A stretch of 64,000 nucleotides of DNA from Bacillota bacterium. GTDB lineage: Bacteria; Bacillota; Clostridia; Peptostreptococcales; Anaerovoracaceae. Location: NCBI GenBank assembly GCA_017416795.1, contig JAFQBD010000006.1, positions 1-64,000 of the forward strand. Reading direction: 5' to 3'. Positions 50,577 through 60,978 of the stretch are shown piece after piece. The translations under genes were made by a program, and so were the position numbers. Every line of letters starts with the position of its first letter. Position 1 is the first letter of the stretch. The notes beneath the pieces were generated by a model that ran no database searches, was not told the origin of the DNA, and saw nothing but the letters and a program-made list of their open reading frames with translations.

Positions 50577-51200
50577 ATGAAAATCACTAATCTCCCAAGC
50601 GGAGCGCTGCAGGTAAATACTTATCTGGCAGTAGACGAAGAAACTAATAAGGGGTTTATCGTCGATCCCGGCGGATATAATCCTGTGCTTACTAAGAAAG
50701 TCAAGGAAGAAAATATAGATATCGAGTATATCATCCTCACACACGGACATTCAGATCATATCTGCGGTGCCAATGAACATAAGGCTGATTTCGAAGGATG
50801 CAAGATCGTCGCTTGTGCCGAAGAAGAAGAAATGCTCCATGACATCAGATGGAATTGCAGTGCAGATTTCGGCATGCCGTATACTGTAGATGCTGATATA
50901 TATGTTAACGACGGTGATGAGCTGCAGGTAGGATCTGTTGAGTTGAAATTCTTCCATACACCGGGACATACACCGGGCGGTATGTGCATATATGCAGAGA
51001 AAGAACATGTGCTGTTCAGCGGCGACACTCTTTTCAGACAGTCTATCGGAAGAACTGATTTCAAGGGTGGATCCTTCACTCAGATCAAGGACTCTATACA
51101 CAGCAAGCTGTTTGTACTGCCTGATGAAACTTATGTGCTGCCGGGTCACATGGGTCCTACAGAAATAAGTTTTGAAAAGAGGAATAATCCATTTGTATAA
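50577..51200 (+). CDS. MBL fold metallo-hydrolase (YcbL-like)
   Basis: A 207-residue metallo-beta-lactamase-fold hydrolase with metal motif LTHGHSDHICGANE, further ligands in FHTPGHTPGGMC and FSGDTLF, and the final His in VLPGHMGPTE. It resembles the glyoxalase II/YcbL group; a hydroxyacyl-thiol ester is possible, the true substrate is unknown. AAGGAG precedes ATG 50577. Its last 8 nt overlap hemZ, showing coupling within the relA-aspS operon. Confidence 0.88.
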   Translation: MKITNLPSGALQVNTYLAVDEETNKGFIVDPGGYNPVLTKKVKEENIDIEYIILTHGHSDHICGANEHKADFEGCKIVACAEEEEMLHDIRWNCSADFGMPYTVDADIYVNDGDELQVGSVELKFFHTPGHTPGGMCIYAEKEHVLFSGDTLFRQSIGRTDFKGGSFTQIKDSIHSKLFVLPDETYVLPGHMGPTEISFEKRNNPFV

Positions 51201-52581
51201 ATTCATCATCGAAGGTATAGAAAATACAAATCAATATGAAGAGCTGATAAAAGTTTTTCTTACTCAGGAAGAATACGTGCTGATCAGCAGAGATGATATG
51301 CAAAACGCAGAGCTTCAGAACGAAGAGCAAAACGCCCAGCCTCATTTTTTTGAGGAGTTTTGCTTCGAAGGAGATAAGGACAAGCTGAAGAGAGAAATCT
51401 ATCGATTTCTTGAAAAGGAAACCGGCAAATCTCCCAAGTGGGGTATCCTCACCGGGATAAGACCGGTCAAGCTGGCAGGAGAAATGACTGATCAGCTTGG
51501 TGGAGACGAAGCTTTAAAGAAGCTTGATGATGAGTATTTGCTTCATCCCGAAAAGAGCAGACTGATAACAAATATCCTCGATTATCAGAGAAAATTGCTG
51601 GGAAAACCTGAGAAAGATAGTTTGAGCATTTATCTCGGCATTCCGTTTTGCCCTACAAGATGTCTTTACTGCTCATTCACTTCAAATCAAGTGAAAAAGC
51701 CTGAGATAGATCGCTACCTGGAAGCTTTACATAAGGAGATAGAGTATTGCGGAGCGAAGATGGCACAGAGAAATGATGCGCCTGAATCCCTTTACATAGG
51801 AGGAGGTACGCCTACTACTCTTAATGAAGTTCAGCTGGAAGGATTACTTAAAAAGATCAGTGAGTGTTTTGACCTCAGCAGGCTTAAGGAATTCACTGTT
51901 GAAGCCGGAAGACCTGACACTATCACACCTGAAAAGCTCGAAGTCATGAAGCGTTACGGTGTGGACAGGATAAGCATCAATCCTCAGTCCATGAAACAGC
52001 ATACATTGGAGCTTATAGGCAGAGCACATACTGTAGACCAGACGCTTGAGGCATTCAAGATGGCAAGGGATGCAGGGTTTGACTGTATCAACGCAGATCT
52101 TATCGCAGGTCTGCCTGAGGAAGGTCTTGATGATTTCAAAAGCAGCGTAGATACTATGATAGATTTAGGGGCAGAGAACATCACTGTCCATACGCTGGCT
52201 GTGAAGAGGGCCTCAAGACTTAAGGAACTTGATGCAGAATTCAATTACCGCAGAGAAGACTTGAGAGAAGAGATGCTGACATATGCTCACGAAGCTCTCG
52301 GCAAGGCAGGATATGAACCGTATTATCTTTACAGGCAGAAGCATACGTCCGGCAATACAGAAAATATCGGTTTCTGTAAGAGAGACCTCATATCGGCCTA
52401 CAATGTAAGGATAATGGAAGAAGCCCAGTCAATACTTGCTCTCGGAGCGGGAGGCATCAGCAAGGTTTATTATCCTGATGAAAACAGACTTGAAAGAGTC
52501 GCAAACGTATCGAATTACGAAATATATATAGACAGGATCGATGAAATGATCCTAAGAAAAGAAAATAATTTTTGGAGGTAA
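51193..52581 (+). CDS. hemZ: Oxygen-independent coproporphyrinogen dehydrogenase HemZ
   Basis: A 462-residue radical SAM enzyme of the HemN/HemZ family. The cluster motif CPTRCLYC (CxxxCxxC) lies near residue 155, followed by IGGGTPTTL and DLIAGLPEE. HemZ converts coproporphyrinogen to protoporphyrinogen in anaerobes, or may have another porphyrin task. The start is TTG 51193 with AGAGG ten bases upstream, overlapping the previous stop; earlier TTG 51172 has no ribosome site. No other heme genes are near; it is part of the relA-hisS-aspS transcript. Confidence 0.9.
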   Translation: MYKFIIEGIENTNQYEELIKVFLTQEEYVLISRDDMQNAELQNEEQNAQPHFFEEFCFEGDKDKLKREIYRFLEKETGKSPKWGILTGIRPVKLAGEMTDQLGGDEALKKLDDEYLLHPEKSRLITNILDYQRKLLGKPEKDSLSIYLGIPFCPTRCLYCSFTSNQVKKPEIDRYLEALHKEIEYCGAKMAQRNDAPESLYIGGGTPTTLNEVQLEGLLKKISECFDLSRLKEFTVEAGRPDTITPEKLEVMKRYGVDRISINPQSMKQHTLELIGRAHTVDQTLEAFKMARDAGFDCINADLIAGLPEEGLDDFKSSVDTMIDLGAENITVHTLAVKRASRLKELDAEFNYRREDLREEMLTYAHEALGKAGYEPYYLYRQKHTSGNTENIGFCKRDLISAYNVRIMEEAQSILALGAGGISKVYYPDENRLERVANVSNYEIYIDRIDEMILRKENNFWR

Positions 52582-52583
52582 AT

Positions 52584-53837
52584 ATGTTAACTAACGCACC
52601 TAAAGGAACAAAAGACATGCTGCCTGAACAGGCGTACAAATGGCACTACGTAGAAAAGGCTTTCGCAGATATCTGCAGAAGATACGGTTTTGAAGAAATC
52701 AGAACACCGGTTTTCGAGCATACTGAACTTTTCCAGAGAGGAGTTGGTGACACTACTGACATCGTTCAGAAGGAAATGTATACTTTCAAAGATTTCGCAG
52801 GCAGAAGCATCACTCTAAAGCCTGAAGGAACTTCACCTGTAGTAAGAGCATTCGCTGAACATAAGCTGTTCGCAGGAGTACAGCCAAATAAGTTCTATTA
52901 CAATATCCCTTGCTTCAGATATGAGAAGCCTCAGTCAGGAAGACTCAGAGAATTCCACCAGTTCGGTATCGAAACATTCGGAACTATGGATATGATGGCT
53001 GACGCTGAAGTTATCGCACACGGTTATGACTTCCTCAACGAAATGGGGATCACTGACATCGAGCTGAGAATCAATTCAGTAGGATGTCCTAAGTGCAGAC
53101 AGAAGCACAGAGAAGCGCTGAGAGAATTCCTCAAGCCTAAATATGATGAGCTTTGCGACACTTGTAAGGATAGATATGAAAGAAACCCACTCAGGATCAT
53201 CGACTGCAAGTCACCTATCTGTCAGGAACTGGTTGCAGGCGCTCCTATGATGATAGATTATCTCTGTGATGAATGCAGCGAAGCATTCGACCAGCTGCAG
53301 GCTAATCTTGATGCTATGGGTATCGAGTATGTTGTGGATCCGGGAATCGTAAGAGGACTGGACTACTATACAAAGACTGCTTTTGAATTCGTAACTACTA
53401 AGATAGGTGCACAGGGAACTGTATGCGGCGGCGGAAGATACGATGGTCTCGTAGAAGAGATCGGCGGACCTTCAACACCGGGCGTTGGATATGGACTGGG
53501 TAAGGAAAGACTGCTGCTTACTATGGAAGCTTGCGGCGTAGAAATACCTGAGCCTGAAAAGACTGAAGTATTCATCGCAGTAATGGGTGAAGAAGCAAAG
53601 ATGGCAGGTCTTAAGCTGATGGGAGAACTGAGAAGAGAAGGCGTTGCTGTACAGATGGATATCATGGGCAGAAACGTAAAGAATCAGTTCAAGTTTGCTA
53701 ACAGGATCGGCGCTAAGAAAACAGTTGTTATCGGTGCTGATGAGCTTGCTAACAACAGCTTTGCTATCAAGGACATGGCAACTTCAGAACAGATAAACGT
53801 TCCTATGGAAGAAATCGTTGAAGTTCTGACAAAATAG
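52584..53837 (+). CDS. hisS: Histidyl-tRNA synthetase
   Basis: A 417-residue class II aminoacyl-tRNA synthetase that charges tRNA-His. Motif 2 (FRYEKPQSGRLREFHQFGIE), the histidine-binding RGLDYYTKTAFEF and motif 3 (GGGRYDGLVEEIGG then GYGLGKERLLL) are clear. Start ATG 52584 has GGAGGT; the open frame starts four codons earlier. Its neighbour aspS follows after 27 nt, and hisS-aspS is a conserved pair. No T-box leader is seen, as it is internal to the operon. Confidence 0.97.
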   Translation: MLTNAPKGTKDMLPEQAYKWHYVEKAFADICRRYGFEEIRTPVFEHTELFQRGVGDTTDIVQKEMYTFKDFAGRSITLKPEGTSPVVRAFAEHKLFAGVQPNKFYYNIPCFRYEKPQSGRLREFHQFGIETFGTMDMMADAEVIAHGYDFLNEMGITDIELRINSVGCPKCRQKHREALREFLKPKYDELCDTCKDRYERNPLRIIDCKSPICQELVAGAPMMIDYLCDECSEAFDQLQANLDAMGIEYVVDPGIVRGLDYYTKTAFEFVTTKIGAQGTVCGGGRYDGLVEEIGGPSTPGVGYGLGKERLLLTMEACGVEIPEPEKTEVFIAVMGEEAKMAGLKLMGELRREGVAVQMDIMGRNVKNQFKFANRIGAKKTVVIGADELANNSFAIKDMATSEQINVPMEEIVEVLTK

Positions 53838-53864
53838 ATTAAATAACAGATTTAGGAGATACAA

Positions 53865-55634
53865 ATGAGCGTTTATAAGAGAACCCACATGTGCGGGGAA
53901 CTGAGAAAAGAGAACATCGGTGAAAGCGTTGTATTGAACGGCTGGATCCAGAAGAGAAGAAACTTAGGCGGTCTGATTTTCTGTGATGTCAGAGATAAGA
54001 CAGGTATCACTCAGGTGGTATTCAATGACCAGATTCCTCAGGAATTGTTCAACAGAGCTGACAGACTGAGAAGCGAGTATGTGGTAGGTATCAAGGGTAA
54101 GGTAATGGAAAGAGAATCCAAGAATGCCGACCTGCTTACAGGAGATATCGAAGTGTTTGCAGATGATCTTATTATCTATTCAGAAGCAGATACTCCTCCT
54201 ATCTATATCAAGGATGACGATAATGTAGATGATAACTTGAGACTGAAATACAGATACCTGGATCTGAGAAAGAAAAAGATGCAAGACAATCTGACTTTCA
54301 GACATAACCTGGCTAAACTGACACGTGACTATTTTGCAGAAAACGGATTTACGGAAGTGGAAACACCGGTACTTATCAAGTCAACTCCTGAAGGTGCCAG
54401 AGACTATCTTGTACCTAGTAGAGTCAACCAGGGCAGATTTTACGCTCTTCCGCAGTCACCACAGATGTTCAAACAGCTTCTGATGGTAGGCGGAACTGAC
54501 AGATATGTACAGATCGTAAAGTGCTTCAGAGACGAAGACCTGAGAGCTGACAGACAGCCTGAATTCACTCAGATCGACTTGGAAATGTCATTTGTGGACG
54601 TTGATGACGTGATCGAGATCCAGGAAGGCTATCTTAAGAGAGTGTTCAAGGAAATGAAGGGTATCGATATCGAAACTCCATTCCCTAGGATCCCTTATGA
54701 TGAAGCTATGAACAGATATGGTTCAGATAAGCCGGATACAAGAGTAGGATTCGAACTGAATGATATCACAGATATGGTGGCTGGCTGCGGATTCAAGGTG
54801 TTTACTGATGCCATCGTTGCAGGCGGCAGCGTTCGCGGTATCTGTATCACAGGAGCTGCAGAAAGCTATACTCGTAAGAAGATCGACAAACTGACAGAAC
54901 AGGTAAAGAGCTACGGCGCTAAAGGCATGGTATGGATGAAGGTGGCTGAAAACGAAGTTACTTCATCTGTAAACAAGTTCTTCTCACCTGAAGAGCTTAA
55001 GGCTATTGCCGACAGAATGGAAGCTAAGGCCGGAGACCTTATCCTGATCATTTCAGATAGAAATAAAGTCGTTTATGACAGCTTGGGATTCCTGAGAAGA
55101 CATATCGCTGATGAGCTTGGTCTTCTTGATGATGAACAGTATAACCTGTTATGGGTAACTGATTTCCCTCTGTTCGAACACGATGAAGAGACAGATACTT
55201 ATCATGCTATGCACCATCCGTTCACATCACCTAGAGAAGAAGATGCAGACCTGCTGAAGACTGATCCTACTAAGGCTAAGGCTAAGGCATATGACATCGT
55301 TCTCAATGGTGTGGAACTCGGCGGCGGCAGCATCAGAATACATGACAGACATATGCAGGAAGATATGTTCAGAGCACTTGATATGAGTCAGGAAGACATA
55401 GATGAAAAATTCGGATTCCTGGTTGAAGCATTCAAGTACGGAACTCCTCCTCATGGCGGTCTGGCATATGGTCTTGACAGACTTGTGATGCTTCTCACAG
55501 GTGAAAAATCAATCAGAGAAGTTATCGCATTCCCTAAGAACCAGAATGCTCAGTGTATGGTAAGTGAAGCTCCGGGAGTTGTAGAAGAGGAACAGCTTGA
55601 TGAACTTGGTATCAAGATCAAGGAGCAGGAATAA
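53865..55634 (+). CDS. aspS: Aspartyl-tRNA synthetase
   Basis: A 589-residue bacterial-type class II synthetase with an N-terminal OB-fold (VVLNGWIQKRRNLGGLIFCD), motif 2 (FRDEDLRADRQPEFTQIDLE), the GAD insertion and motif 3 (GLAYGLDRLVMLL). Full length for the bacterial type. Whether it also charges tRNA-Asn cannot be judged. It ends the relA-aspS group; the sstT gene follows 39 nt later. Confidence 0.97.
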   Translation: MSVYKRTHMCGELRKENIGESVVLNGWIQKRRNLGGLIFCDVRDKTGITQVVFNDQIPQELFNRADRLRSEYVVGIKGKVMERESKNADLLTGDIEVFADDLIIYSEADTPPIYIKDDDNVDDNLRLKYRYLDLRKKKMQDNLTFRHNLAKLTRDYFAENGFTEVETPVLIKSTPEGARDYLVPSRVNQGRFYALPQSPQMFKQLLMVGGTDRYVQIVKCFRDEDLRADRQPEFTQIDLEMSFVDVDDVIEIQEGYLKRVFKEMKGIDIETPFPRIPYDEAMNRYGSDKPDTRVGFELNDITDMVAGCGFKVFTDAIVAGGSVRGICITGAAESYTRKKIDKLTEQVKSYGAKGMVWMKVAENEVTSSVNKFFSPEELKAIADRMEAKAGDLILIISDRNKVVYDSLGFLRRHIADELGLLDDEQYNLLWVTDFPLFEHDEETDTYHAMHHPFTSPREEDADLLKTDPTKAKAKAYDIVLNGVELGGGSIRIHDRHMQEDMFRALDMSQEDIDEKFGFLVEAFKYGTPPHGGLAYGLDRLVMLLTGEKSIREVIAFPKNQNAQCMVSEAPGVVEEEQLDELGIKIKEQE

Positions 55635-55673
55635 AAGCAATATATAAACAAAAGAAAAGGAAAATGATATCTA

Positions 55674-56891
55674 ATGGAAATTTTTAAGAAATGGACTGAA
55701 ATAAGTCTGATCAAAAGAATCATCGCAGGACTTATCGTTGGAGTGATCCTCGGAATGATCATACCTAAGGCTGCCATCATCGGTATCCTCGGAGATCTGT
55801 TCGTAGGAGCTCTTAAAGCTATAGCGCCGCTGCTGGTATTCTTCCTGGTAATGCATGCTCTCAGCAACAAACAGGATAGCGGCGAAAGCAACATGAAAAC
55901 TGTTATCATCTTATACCTGGTGAGCACTTTCGCTGCAGCACTTACAGCTGTAGCTGCAAGTTTCTTGTTCCCATCAACACTGGTACTTCCTGCAGGAGCA
56001 GAAGGAACTGCACCTGAAGGAATAGCAGAAGTACTTAAGACACTGCTCATGAACGTAGTGGCTAACCCTGTATCATCACTTATGAACGCCAACTATATCG
56101 GTGTTCTGGCTTGGGCTGTTATTCTCGGTCTGGCACTTAGAAGAGCAAGTGAAAATACTATCGGAATGATCGGTGACGTAGCTGATGCTTTCTCAACTGC
56201 CATCAAGTGGGTGATAAACTTCGCACCTTTCGGCATCATGGGTCTGGTGTTCACAACTGTAGCAACAACAGGAGTGAAGGCACTGCTTGATTACGGACAT
56301 ATCATCCTCGTACTGGTAGCTTGTATGCTGGTTTCAGCGTTCATCATCAATCCGCTTATCGTATTTATAAATATTAGACAGAACCCCTATCCACTGGTAC
56401 TCAAGTGTATCAAGGACAGCGGAATCACAGCGTTCTTCACAAGAAGTTCAGCTGCCAATATTCCTGTAAACATGAGACTTTGTGAAGACTTGGGTCTTGA
56501 TGAAAAACAGTATTCAGTATCTATCCCTCTGGGAGCTACTATCAACATGGCAGGTGCAGCTATCACTATCACTGTAATGACACTGGCTGCTGTCAACACA
56601 CTCGGTATCGAAGTTGACTTTGCTACAGCATTGCTGCTGAGCCTTATCGCATCTGTATCAGCATGCGGAGCTTCAGGTGTAGCAGGCGGTTCACTGCTGT
56701 TGATCCCTCTGGCTTGCAGCTTGTTCGGTATCTCTAACGATATCGCTATGCAGGTAGTAGGTGTTGGTTTTATTATCGGAGTTATCCAGGATTCATGTGA
56801 AACAGCGCTCAACTCATCATCAGACGCTATCTTCACAGCTACAGCTGAATTCAGAAAGTGGAAGAAGGAAGGACGTAAGATTGAGTGGTAA
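55674..56891 (+). CDS. sstT: Sodium/serine-threonine symporter
   Basis: A 405-residue dicarboxylate/amino-acid:cation symporter (DAACS) close to SstT. Family motifs are [20 protein letters not shown], the second-half serine-rich [15 protein letters not shown] and [12 protein letters not shown]. It takes up serine and threonine with sodium. It is a normal length. Its last 11 nt overlap the start of nadD. Placed between aspS and nadD; no operator or terminator lies in the short gaps, so it may be part of a long readthrough transcript. Confidence 0.9.
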   Translation: MEIFKKWTEISLIKRIIAGLIVGVILGMIIPKAAIIGILGDLFVGALKAIAPLLVFFLVMHALSNKQDSGESNMKTVIILYLVSTFAAALTAVAASFLFPSTLVLPAGAEGTAPEGIAEVLKTLLMNVVANPVSSLMNANYIGVLAWAVILGLALRRASENTIGMIGDVADAFSTAIKWVINFAPFGIMGLVFTTVATTGVKALLDYGHIILVLVACMLVSAFIINPLIVFINIRQNPYPLVLKCIKDSGITAFFTRSSAANIPVNMRLCEDLGLDEKQYSVSIPLGATINMAGAAITITVMTLAAVNTLGIEVDFATALLLSLIASVSACGASGVAGGSLLLIPLACSLFGISNDIAMQVVGVGFIIGVIQDSCETALNSSSDAIFTATAEFRKWKKEGRKIEW

Positions 56892-57519
56892 ACCCGTAAC
56901 ATCTTACAATAAAATACGAAAAATAGGCATCTTCGGAGGTTCGTTCGATCCGGTACACTTGGGTCATACAGGACTTGCCGAAGATGCTATGAAGCAGGCA
57001 GGTCTTGATAAAGTCATATTCATACCTGCCAGGCTTCAGCCGTTCAAATTAGATAAAAAGCTGGCTTCGGGAGAAGACAGACTTGAAATGCTGAAGCTGG
57101 CGGCAGGAAACGCTGCAGGCTATGAAATTTCAACTTATGAACTTGATACAGAAGGTGTCTCATACTCTTATCTGACCATGCGTGCAATGAGAGAAAAATA
57201 CGGTAATGAAGTGAAACTTTACTTCATTACGGGAACCGATGCCTTCCTCAAGATAGACAAATGGAAGAATGCAGAAGAACTGCTGACAGAATATTCTTAT
57301 GTGATCGGAACAAGACCGGGATACAGACAAGATGAGTTAAAGTCTTATATAGAGAGTATCCGAGAAAAATACGGCACCGAGATCATAAATATAGACAATG
57401 TTCAAGTAGACGTATCTTCAACAGAGATCAGAGAAATGATAAGCAGGGGACAGAGTACTGCGGGGCTGATCTCCGCTGAAGTAGAAAGGTATATACGGAG
57501 CAATGGATTATACGAATGA
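56881..57519 (+). CDS. nadD: Nicotinate-nucleotide adenylyltransferase
   Basis: A 212-residue nucleotidyltransferase for NAD synthesis, joining ATP and nicotinate mononucleotide. [20 protein letters not shown] near residue 18 contains the GxFxPxHxGH motif, and SSTEIREMI is the C-terminal ISSTxIR motif. The frame is open far upstream inside sstT; AAGGAAGG places the start at TTG 56881. It overlaps sstT and yqeK (17 nt), so translation is coupled. nadD-yqeK-rsfS is a conserved Firmicutes order. Confidence 0.93.
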   Translation: MSGKPVTSYNKIRKIGIFGGSFDPVHLGHTGLAEDAMKQAGLDKVIFIPARLQPFKLDKKLASGEDRLEMLKLAAGNAAGYEISTYELDTEGVSYSYLTMRAMREKYGNEVKLYFITGTDAFLKIDKWKNAEELLTEYSYVIGTRPGYRQDELKSYIESIREKYGTEIINIDNVQVDVSSTEIREMISRGQSTAGLISAEVERYIRSNGLYE

Positions 57520-58108
57520 TTGTCAGGAAACGGCAAACTTCAACGATATCAAACAAATCATAATAGAATATATCGAAAAAAATCTTAATGAAAGAAGACT
57601 TAAACATACATACTCGGTAGTGAGGGAAGCTGTTAAACTTGCTGAACATTACGGTGCAGATGTGAAAAAGGCCGAATTGGCAGCTTTATTCCATGACATG
57701 TACAGAAGCACACCGGCAGCAGTACTGAATATGTATATAAGACAGCTAGGGTTACCTAAAAATGTTATGGACAACCCGAATCTTTCCCATGGAAAGATCG
57801 CAGCTGTCATAATGAAAAAGGATTACGGGATAGAAGACGAAGACATATTAAATGCCGTAGCCTATCATACAACGGGAAGAGCAGGAATGTCTCTCCTGGA
57901 AAAAGTGATATTTCTGGCTGATGCCATCGAGGAAGGACGTAAGTATCCTACCGTTGATGAGACCAGAAAGCTGGCATATGTCGACATAAATAAGGCATGT
58001 ATCAGTTCTCTTGAGAGGACTGTTGAATATATCAAGGGGATAGGAGAATACCTTGATCCTGACACTATAAATGCTATCAATGATTTAAAGGAGAACTTAA
58101 ACGAATGA
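57503..58108 (+). CDS. yqeK: HD-domain nucleotidase YqeK
   Basis: A 201-residue HD phosphohydrolase, a bis(5'-nucleosyl)-tetraphosphatase (symmetrical) by family. The metal ligands are RLKHTYSVVREAVKLA, AALFHDMYRS and AVAYHTTGRAGMS. It overlaps the nadD end by 17 nt and rsfS by 4 nt; the GGAG ribosome site is only 2 bases from ATG 57503, so coupling with nadD probably drives its translation. Confidence 0.93.
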   Translation: MDYTNDCQETANFNDIKQIIIEYIEKNLNERRLKHTYSVVREAVKLAEHYGADVKKAELAALFHDMYRSTPAAVLNMYIRQLGLPKNVMDNPNLSHGKIAAVIMKKDYGIEDEDILNAVAYHTTGRAGMSLLEKVIFLADAIEEGRKYPTVDETRKLAYVDINKACISSLERTVEYIKGIGEYLDPDTINAINDLKENLNE

Positions 58109-58452
58109 TGGAACCTAAAGAACTGGCCTTAAAAGTAGCTAAGCTGCTTGATGACAAGAAGGCGCAAGATGTAACTGTTATAGACATCGGACTTAAAGCA
58201 TCTTTTGCAGATTATTTCATCATTGCTTCAGGTGGAAGTGAAAGACAGATGAGTGCACTTGTTGACAATGTTGAAGATATGCTGGAACCTCTGGGAGTGT
58301 TCCCTAAGAGCATAGAAGGAAAACGCACATCAGGATGGACACTTATGGATTACGGTGACGTAGTTATAAATGTCATGACTGTAGATATGAGACAAAAATA
58401 TAATCTTGAGAGAATTTGGGGCGATTGCGAGACCCTTGAAATCAATATGTAA
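58105..58452 (+). CDS. rsfS: Ribosomal silencing factor RsfS
   Basis: A 115-residue DUF143 protein that binds ribosomal protein L14 and blocks 50S-30S joining when nutrients are low. Typical segments are VIDIGLKASFADYFIIASG, ERQMSALVDNVEDML and GWTLMDYGDVVINVM. Begins at an ATGA overlap with yqeK; leuS follows 12 nt after. Length normal. Confidence 0.95.
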   Translation: MMEPKELALKVAKLLDDKKAQDVTVIDIGLKASFADYFIIASGGSERQMSALVDNVEDMLEPLGVFPKSIEGKRTSGWTLMDYGDVVINVMTVDMRQKYNLERIWGDCETLEINM

Positions 58453-58464
58453 CGGAGGAGCAAC

Positions 58465-60936
58465 ATGTTAGAAAAGTACAATTTCAGTGAAATCGAAGCA
58501 AAGTGGCAAAAACATTGGGAAGAAACGAAGGCTTTCAAAGTAGTAGAAGATCCTGATAAGGAAAAATACTATGTTCTTGAAATGTTCCCATACCCATCAG
58601 GAAAACTCCATATGGGTCATGTAAGAAACTATTCAATAGGTGACGTTATCGCCAGATTCAAGAAGATGAAGGGATATAATGTACTTCATCCGATGGGCTA
58701 TGACGCATTCGGACTTCCTGCAGAAAATGCTGCTATCAAGAATAATGTAGAACCTGCTGAATGGACATGGAGCAACATCGAAGAAATGAACAGACAGCTT
58801 CGTGAAATGGGCCTGTCTTATGACTGGGACAGAGAGGTTGCTACAGCTCATCCAAGCTACTATAAGTGGATGCAGTGGATCTTCATCCAGTTCTTCAAGA
58901 AGGGACTGGCTTACAAGAAAGAAAATCCTGTAAACTGGTGTCCAAGCTGTCAGACAGTACTTGCTAATGAACAGGTAGTAGACGGCTGCTGTGAAAGATG
59001 CGGAACTCTCGTAGGCAAGAAAAACCTGTCACAGTGGTATTTCAAGATCACTGATTATGCAGAAAGACTTCTGGATAATCTCGATACACTCGACGGATGG
59101 CCAAACAAAGTTAAGATCATGCAGAGAAACTGGATCGGTAAATCACACGGTGCAGAAGTAGAATTCAAAATCAAAGACAGAGATGAAACACTGACAGTAT
59201 TCACAACTCGTGTAGATACTATCTTCGGTACTACATTCATGGTACTGGCTCCTGAATATCCTACAGTTCTCGATATGGTGGAAGGAACTGAATATGAAGC
59301 TCCTGTCAAGGAATACATAGACAGATGTGCTCATATGAATGAAATCGAAAGAACTTCAACTACTAACGAAAAAACAGGTGTATTCATCGGTCAGTATGCT
59401 GTGAATCCGTTCACCGGTAAGTCAATGCCTATCTATATCTCAGACTACGTACTGATGGGATATGGTACAGGTGCTGTAATGGGCGTACCTGCTCACGACC
59501 AGAGAGACTTCGAATTTGCCAAGAAATTCGATCTGGAAATCATACCTGTAATCGAGCCTGAAGATCCTGAGATCGATCTTAACGATCTGAAGGAAGCTTT
59601 CGCTGCTGAAGGTAAAGTTATCAATTCCGGAGAATTCAACGGTCTTGATAATGTTGATGCTATCCAGAAGGTTGCTGAAGCTGCTGAAGAAAGAGGCATC
59701 GGTAAGAAGACTATCAACTACAGACTTCGTGACTGGCTGATCTCAAGACAGAGATACTGGGGAACTCCTATACCTATGATCCATTGTGATGCTTGCGGAT
59801 GGGTCCCTGAAAAGGAAGAAAACCTGCCTGTAATGCTTCCTACAGACGTTGAATTCACAGGTAAAGGCGAATCTCCTCTGGCTACAAGCAAGACATTCAT
59901 CGATACTGTATGTCCTGTATGCGGCAAGCCTGCTAAGAGAGAACTGGATACTATGGATACATTCCTCGATTCTTCATGGTACTTCTTAAGATACTGTGAT
60001 GCAAGAAACGATGAAGCTGTATTTGATAAAGATAAAGTTGACTACTGGATGAACGTTGACCAGTATATCGGAGGCGTAGAACACGCTATCATGCATCTGA
60101 TGTACGCTAGATTCTTCCAGATGGCTCTTTATGATCTCGGTCTCGTTAAGGATGAAGAACCGTTCAAGAACCTGCTCACTCAGGGTATGGTAATAAAAGA
60201 CGGAGCTAAAATGAGTAAATCTCTGGGTAATGTAGTAAGCCCTGCAGAGATCATCGAAAAGTACGGTGCCGATACTGCAAGACTTTTCATACTCTTCGCT
60301 GCTCCTCCTGAAAGAGAATTGGATTGGTCAGACAAGGGTGTAGAAGGAAGCTACAGATTTATCAACAGAGTATATAGAGCTGTTTATGAATACAAAGAAA
60401 AGTTTGCCGAAGGTGCTGCAGATTTTTATGAAATCAAGACTGAAGCAGATAAGAGCATGGCATATTGGATGAACTATGCTATCAAGAAGGTCACAGACGA
60501 CGTTGGAGAAAGATTCAACTTCAATACTGCTATCAGTACTATCATGGAAATGGTAAATGAAATGTACAGATACAAGGAAGGTGACGTTAACGAAGCACTC
60601 TACGGAGCAGCTATCAAAAACCTCATCATCATGCTTGCTCCATTCGTACCTCACGTAACTGAAGAAATGTGGGATCATCTTGGTTATGAAGGTTCTGTAC
60701 ACGAACAGAGCTGGCCATCATACGATGAAAGTGCTCTCGTTAAGGATACAGTAGAGATCGTTGTTCAGATCAACGGCAAGATAAAAGAAAAAATCAACAT
60801 CCCTGGTGATTTATCAAGAGAAGAAATGGAAAAAATCGCTATGGAAGATGAAAAGGTAAAGGGGCTTACTGAAGGTAAAAATGTTGTGAAGGTGATCGCA
60901 GTGCCTAACAAACTGCTGAACATTGTAGTAAAATAG
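58465..60936 (+). CDS. leuS: Leucyl-tRNA synthetase
   Basis: An 823-residue class I synthetase with HIGH-type [15 protein letters not shown] (about residue 43), a zinc-type CPSCQ...CCERCG motif, an editing (CP1) domain with [11 protein letters not shown], and KMSKS in [11 protein letters not shown]. Full length. It follows rsfS closely with GGAGGAG; rsfS-leuS is a common pair. Two tRNA-Leu genes are also in this window, but not adjacent. No T-box leader is seen in the 12-nt gap. Confidence 0.97.
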   Translation: MLEKYNFSEIEAKWQKHWEETKAFKVVEDPDKEKYYVLEMFPYPSGKLHMGHVRNYSIGDVIARFKKMKGYNVLHPMGYDAFGLPAENAAIKNNVEPAEWTWSNIEEMNRQLREMGLSYDWDREVATAHPSYYKWMQWIFIQFFKKGLAYKKENPVNWCPSCQTVLANEQVVDGCCERCGTLVGKKNLSQWYFKITDYAERLLDNLDTLDGWPNKVKIMQRNWIGKSHGAEVEFKIKDRDETLTVFTTRVDTIFGTTFMVLAPEYPTVLDMVEGTEYEAPVKEYIDRCAHMNEIERTSTTNEKTGVFIGQYAVNPFTGKSMPIYISDYVLMGYGTGAVMGVPAHDQRDFEFAKKFDLEIIPVIEPEDPEIDLNDLKEAFAAEGKVINSGEFNGLDNVDAIQKVAEAAEERGIGKKTINYRLRDWLISRQRYWGTPIPMIHCDACGWVPEKEENLPVMLPTDVEFTGKGESPLATSKTFIDTVCPVCGKPAKRELDTMDTFLDSSWYFLRYCDARNDEAVFDKDKVDYWMNVDQYIGGVEHAIMHLMYARFFQMALYDLGLVKDEEPFKNLLTQGMVIKDGAKMSKSLGNVVSPAEIIEKYGADTARLFILFAAPPERELDWSDKGVEGSYRFINRVYRAVYEYKEKFAEGAADFYEIKTEADKSMAYWMNYAIKKVTDDVGERFNFNTAISTIMEMVNEMYRYKEGDVNEALYGAAIKNLIIMLAPFVPHVTEEMWDHLGYEGSVHEQSWPSYDESALVKDTVEIVVQINGKIKEKINIPGDLSREEMEKIAMEDEKVKGLTEGKNVVKVIAVPNKLLNIVVK

Positions 60937-60978
60937 GCTTTCTGCCCACCTTTAATGGGAAAGGAAAGAGAAAATTAA

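Noticed and set aside
52560..52640. T-box leader before the tRNA-synthetase genes
   Set aside because: hisS, aspS and leuS follow their upstream genes by 2 to 27 nt with no leader space, so no T-box can fit.
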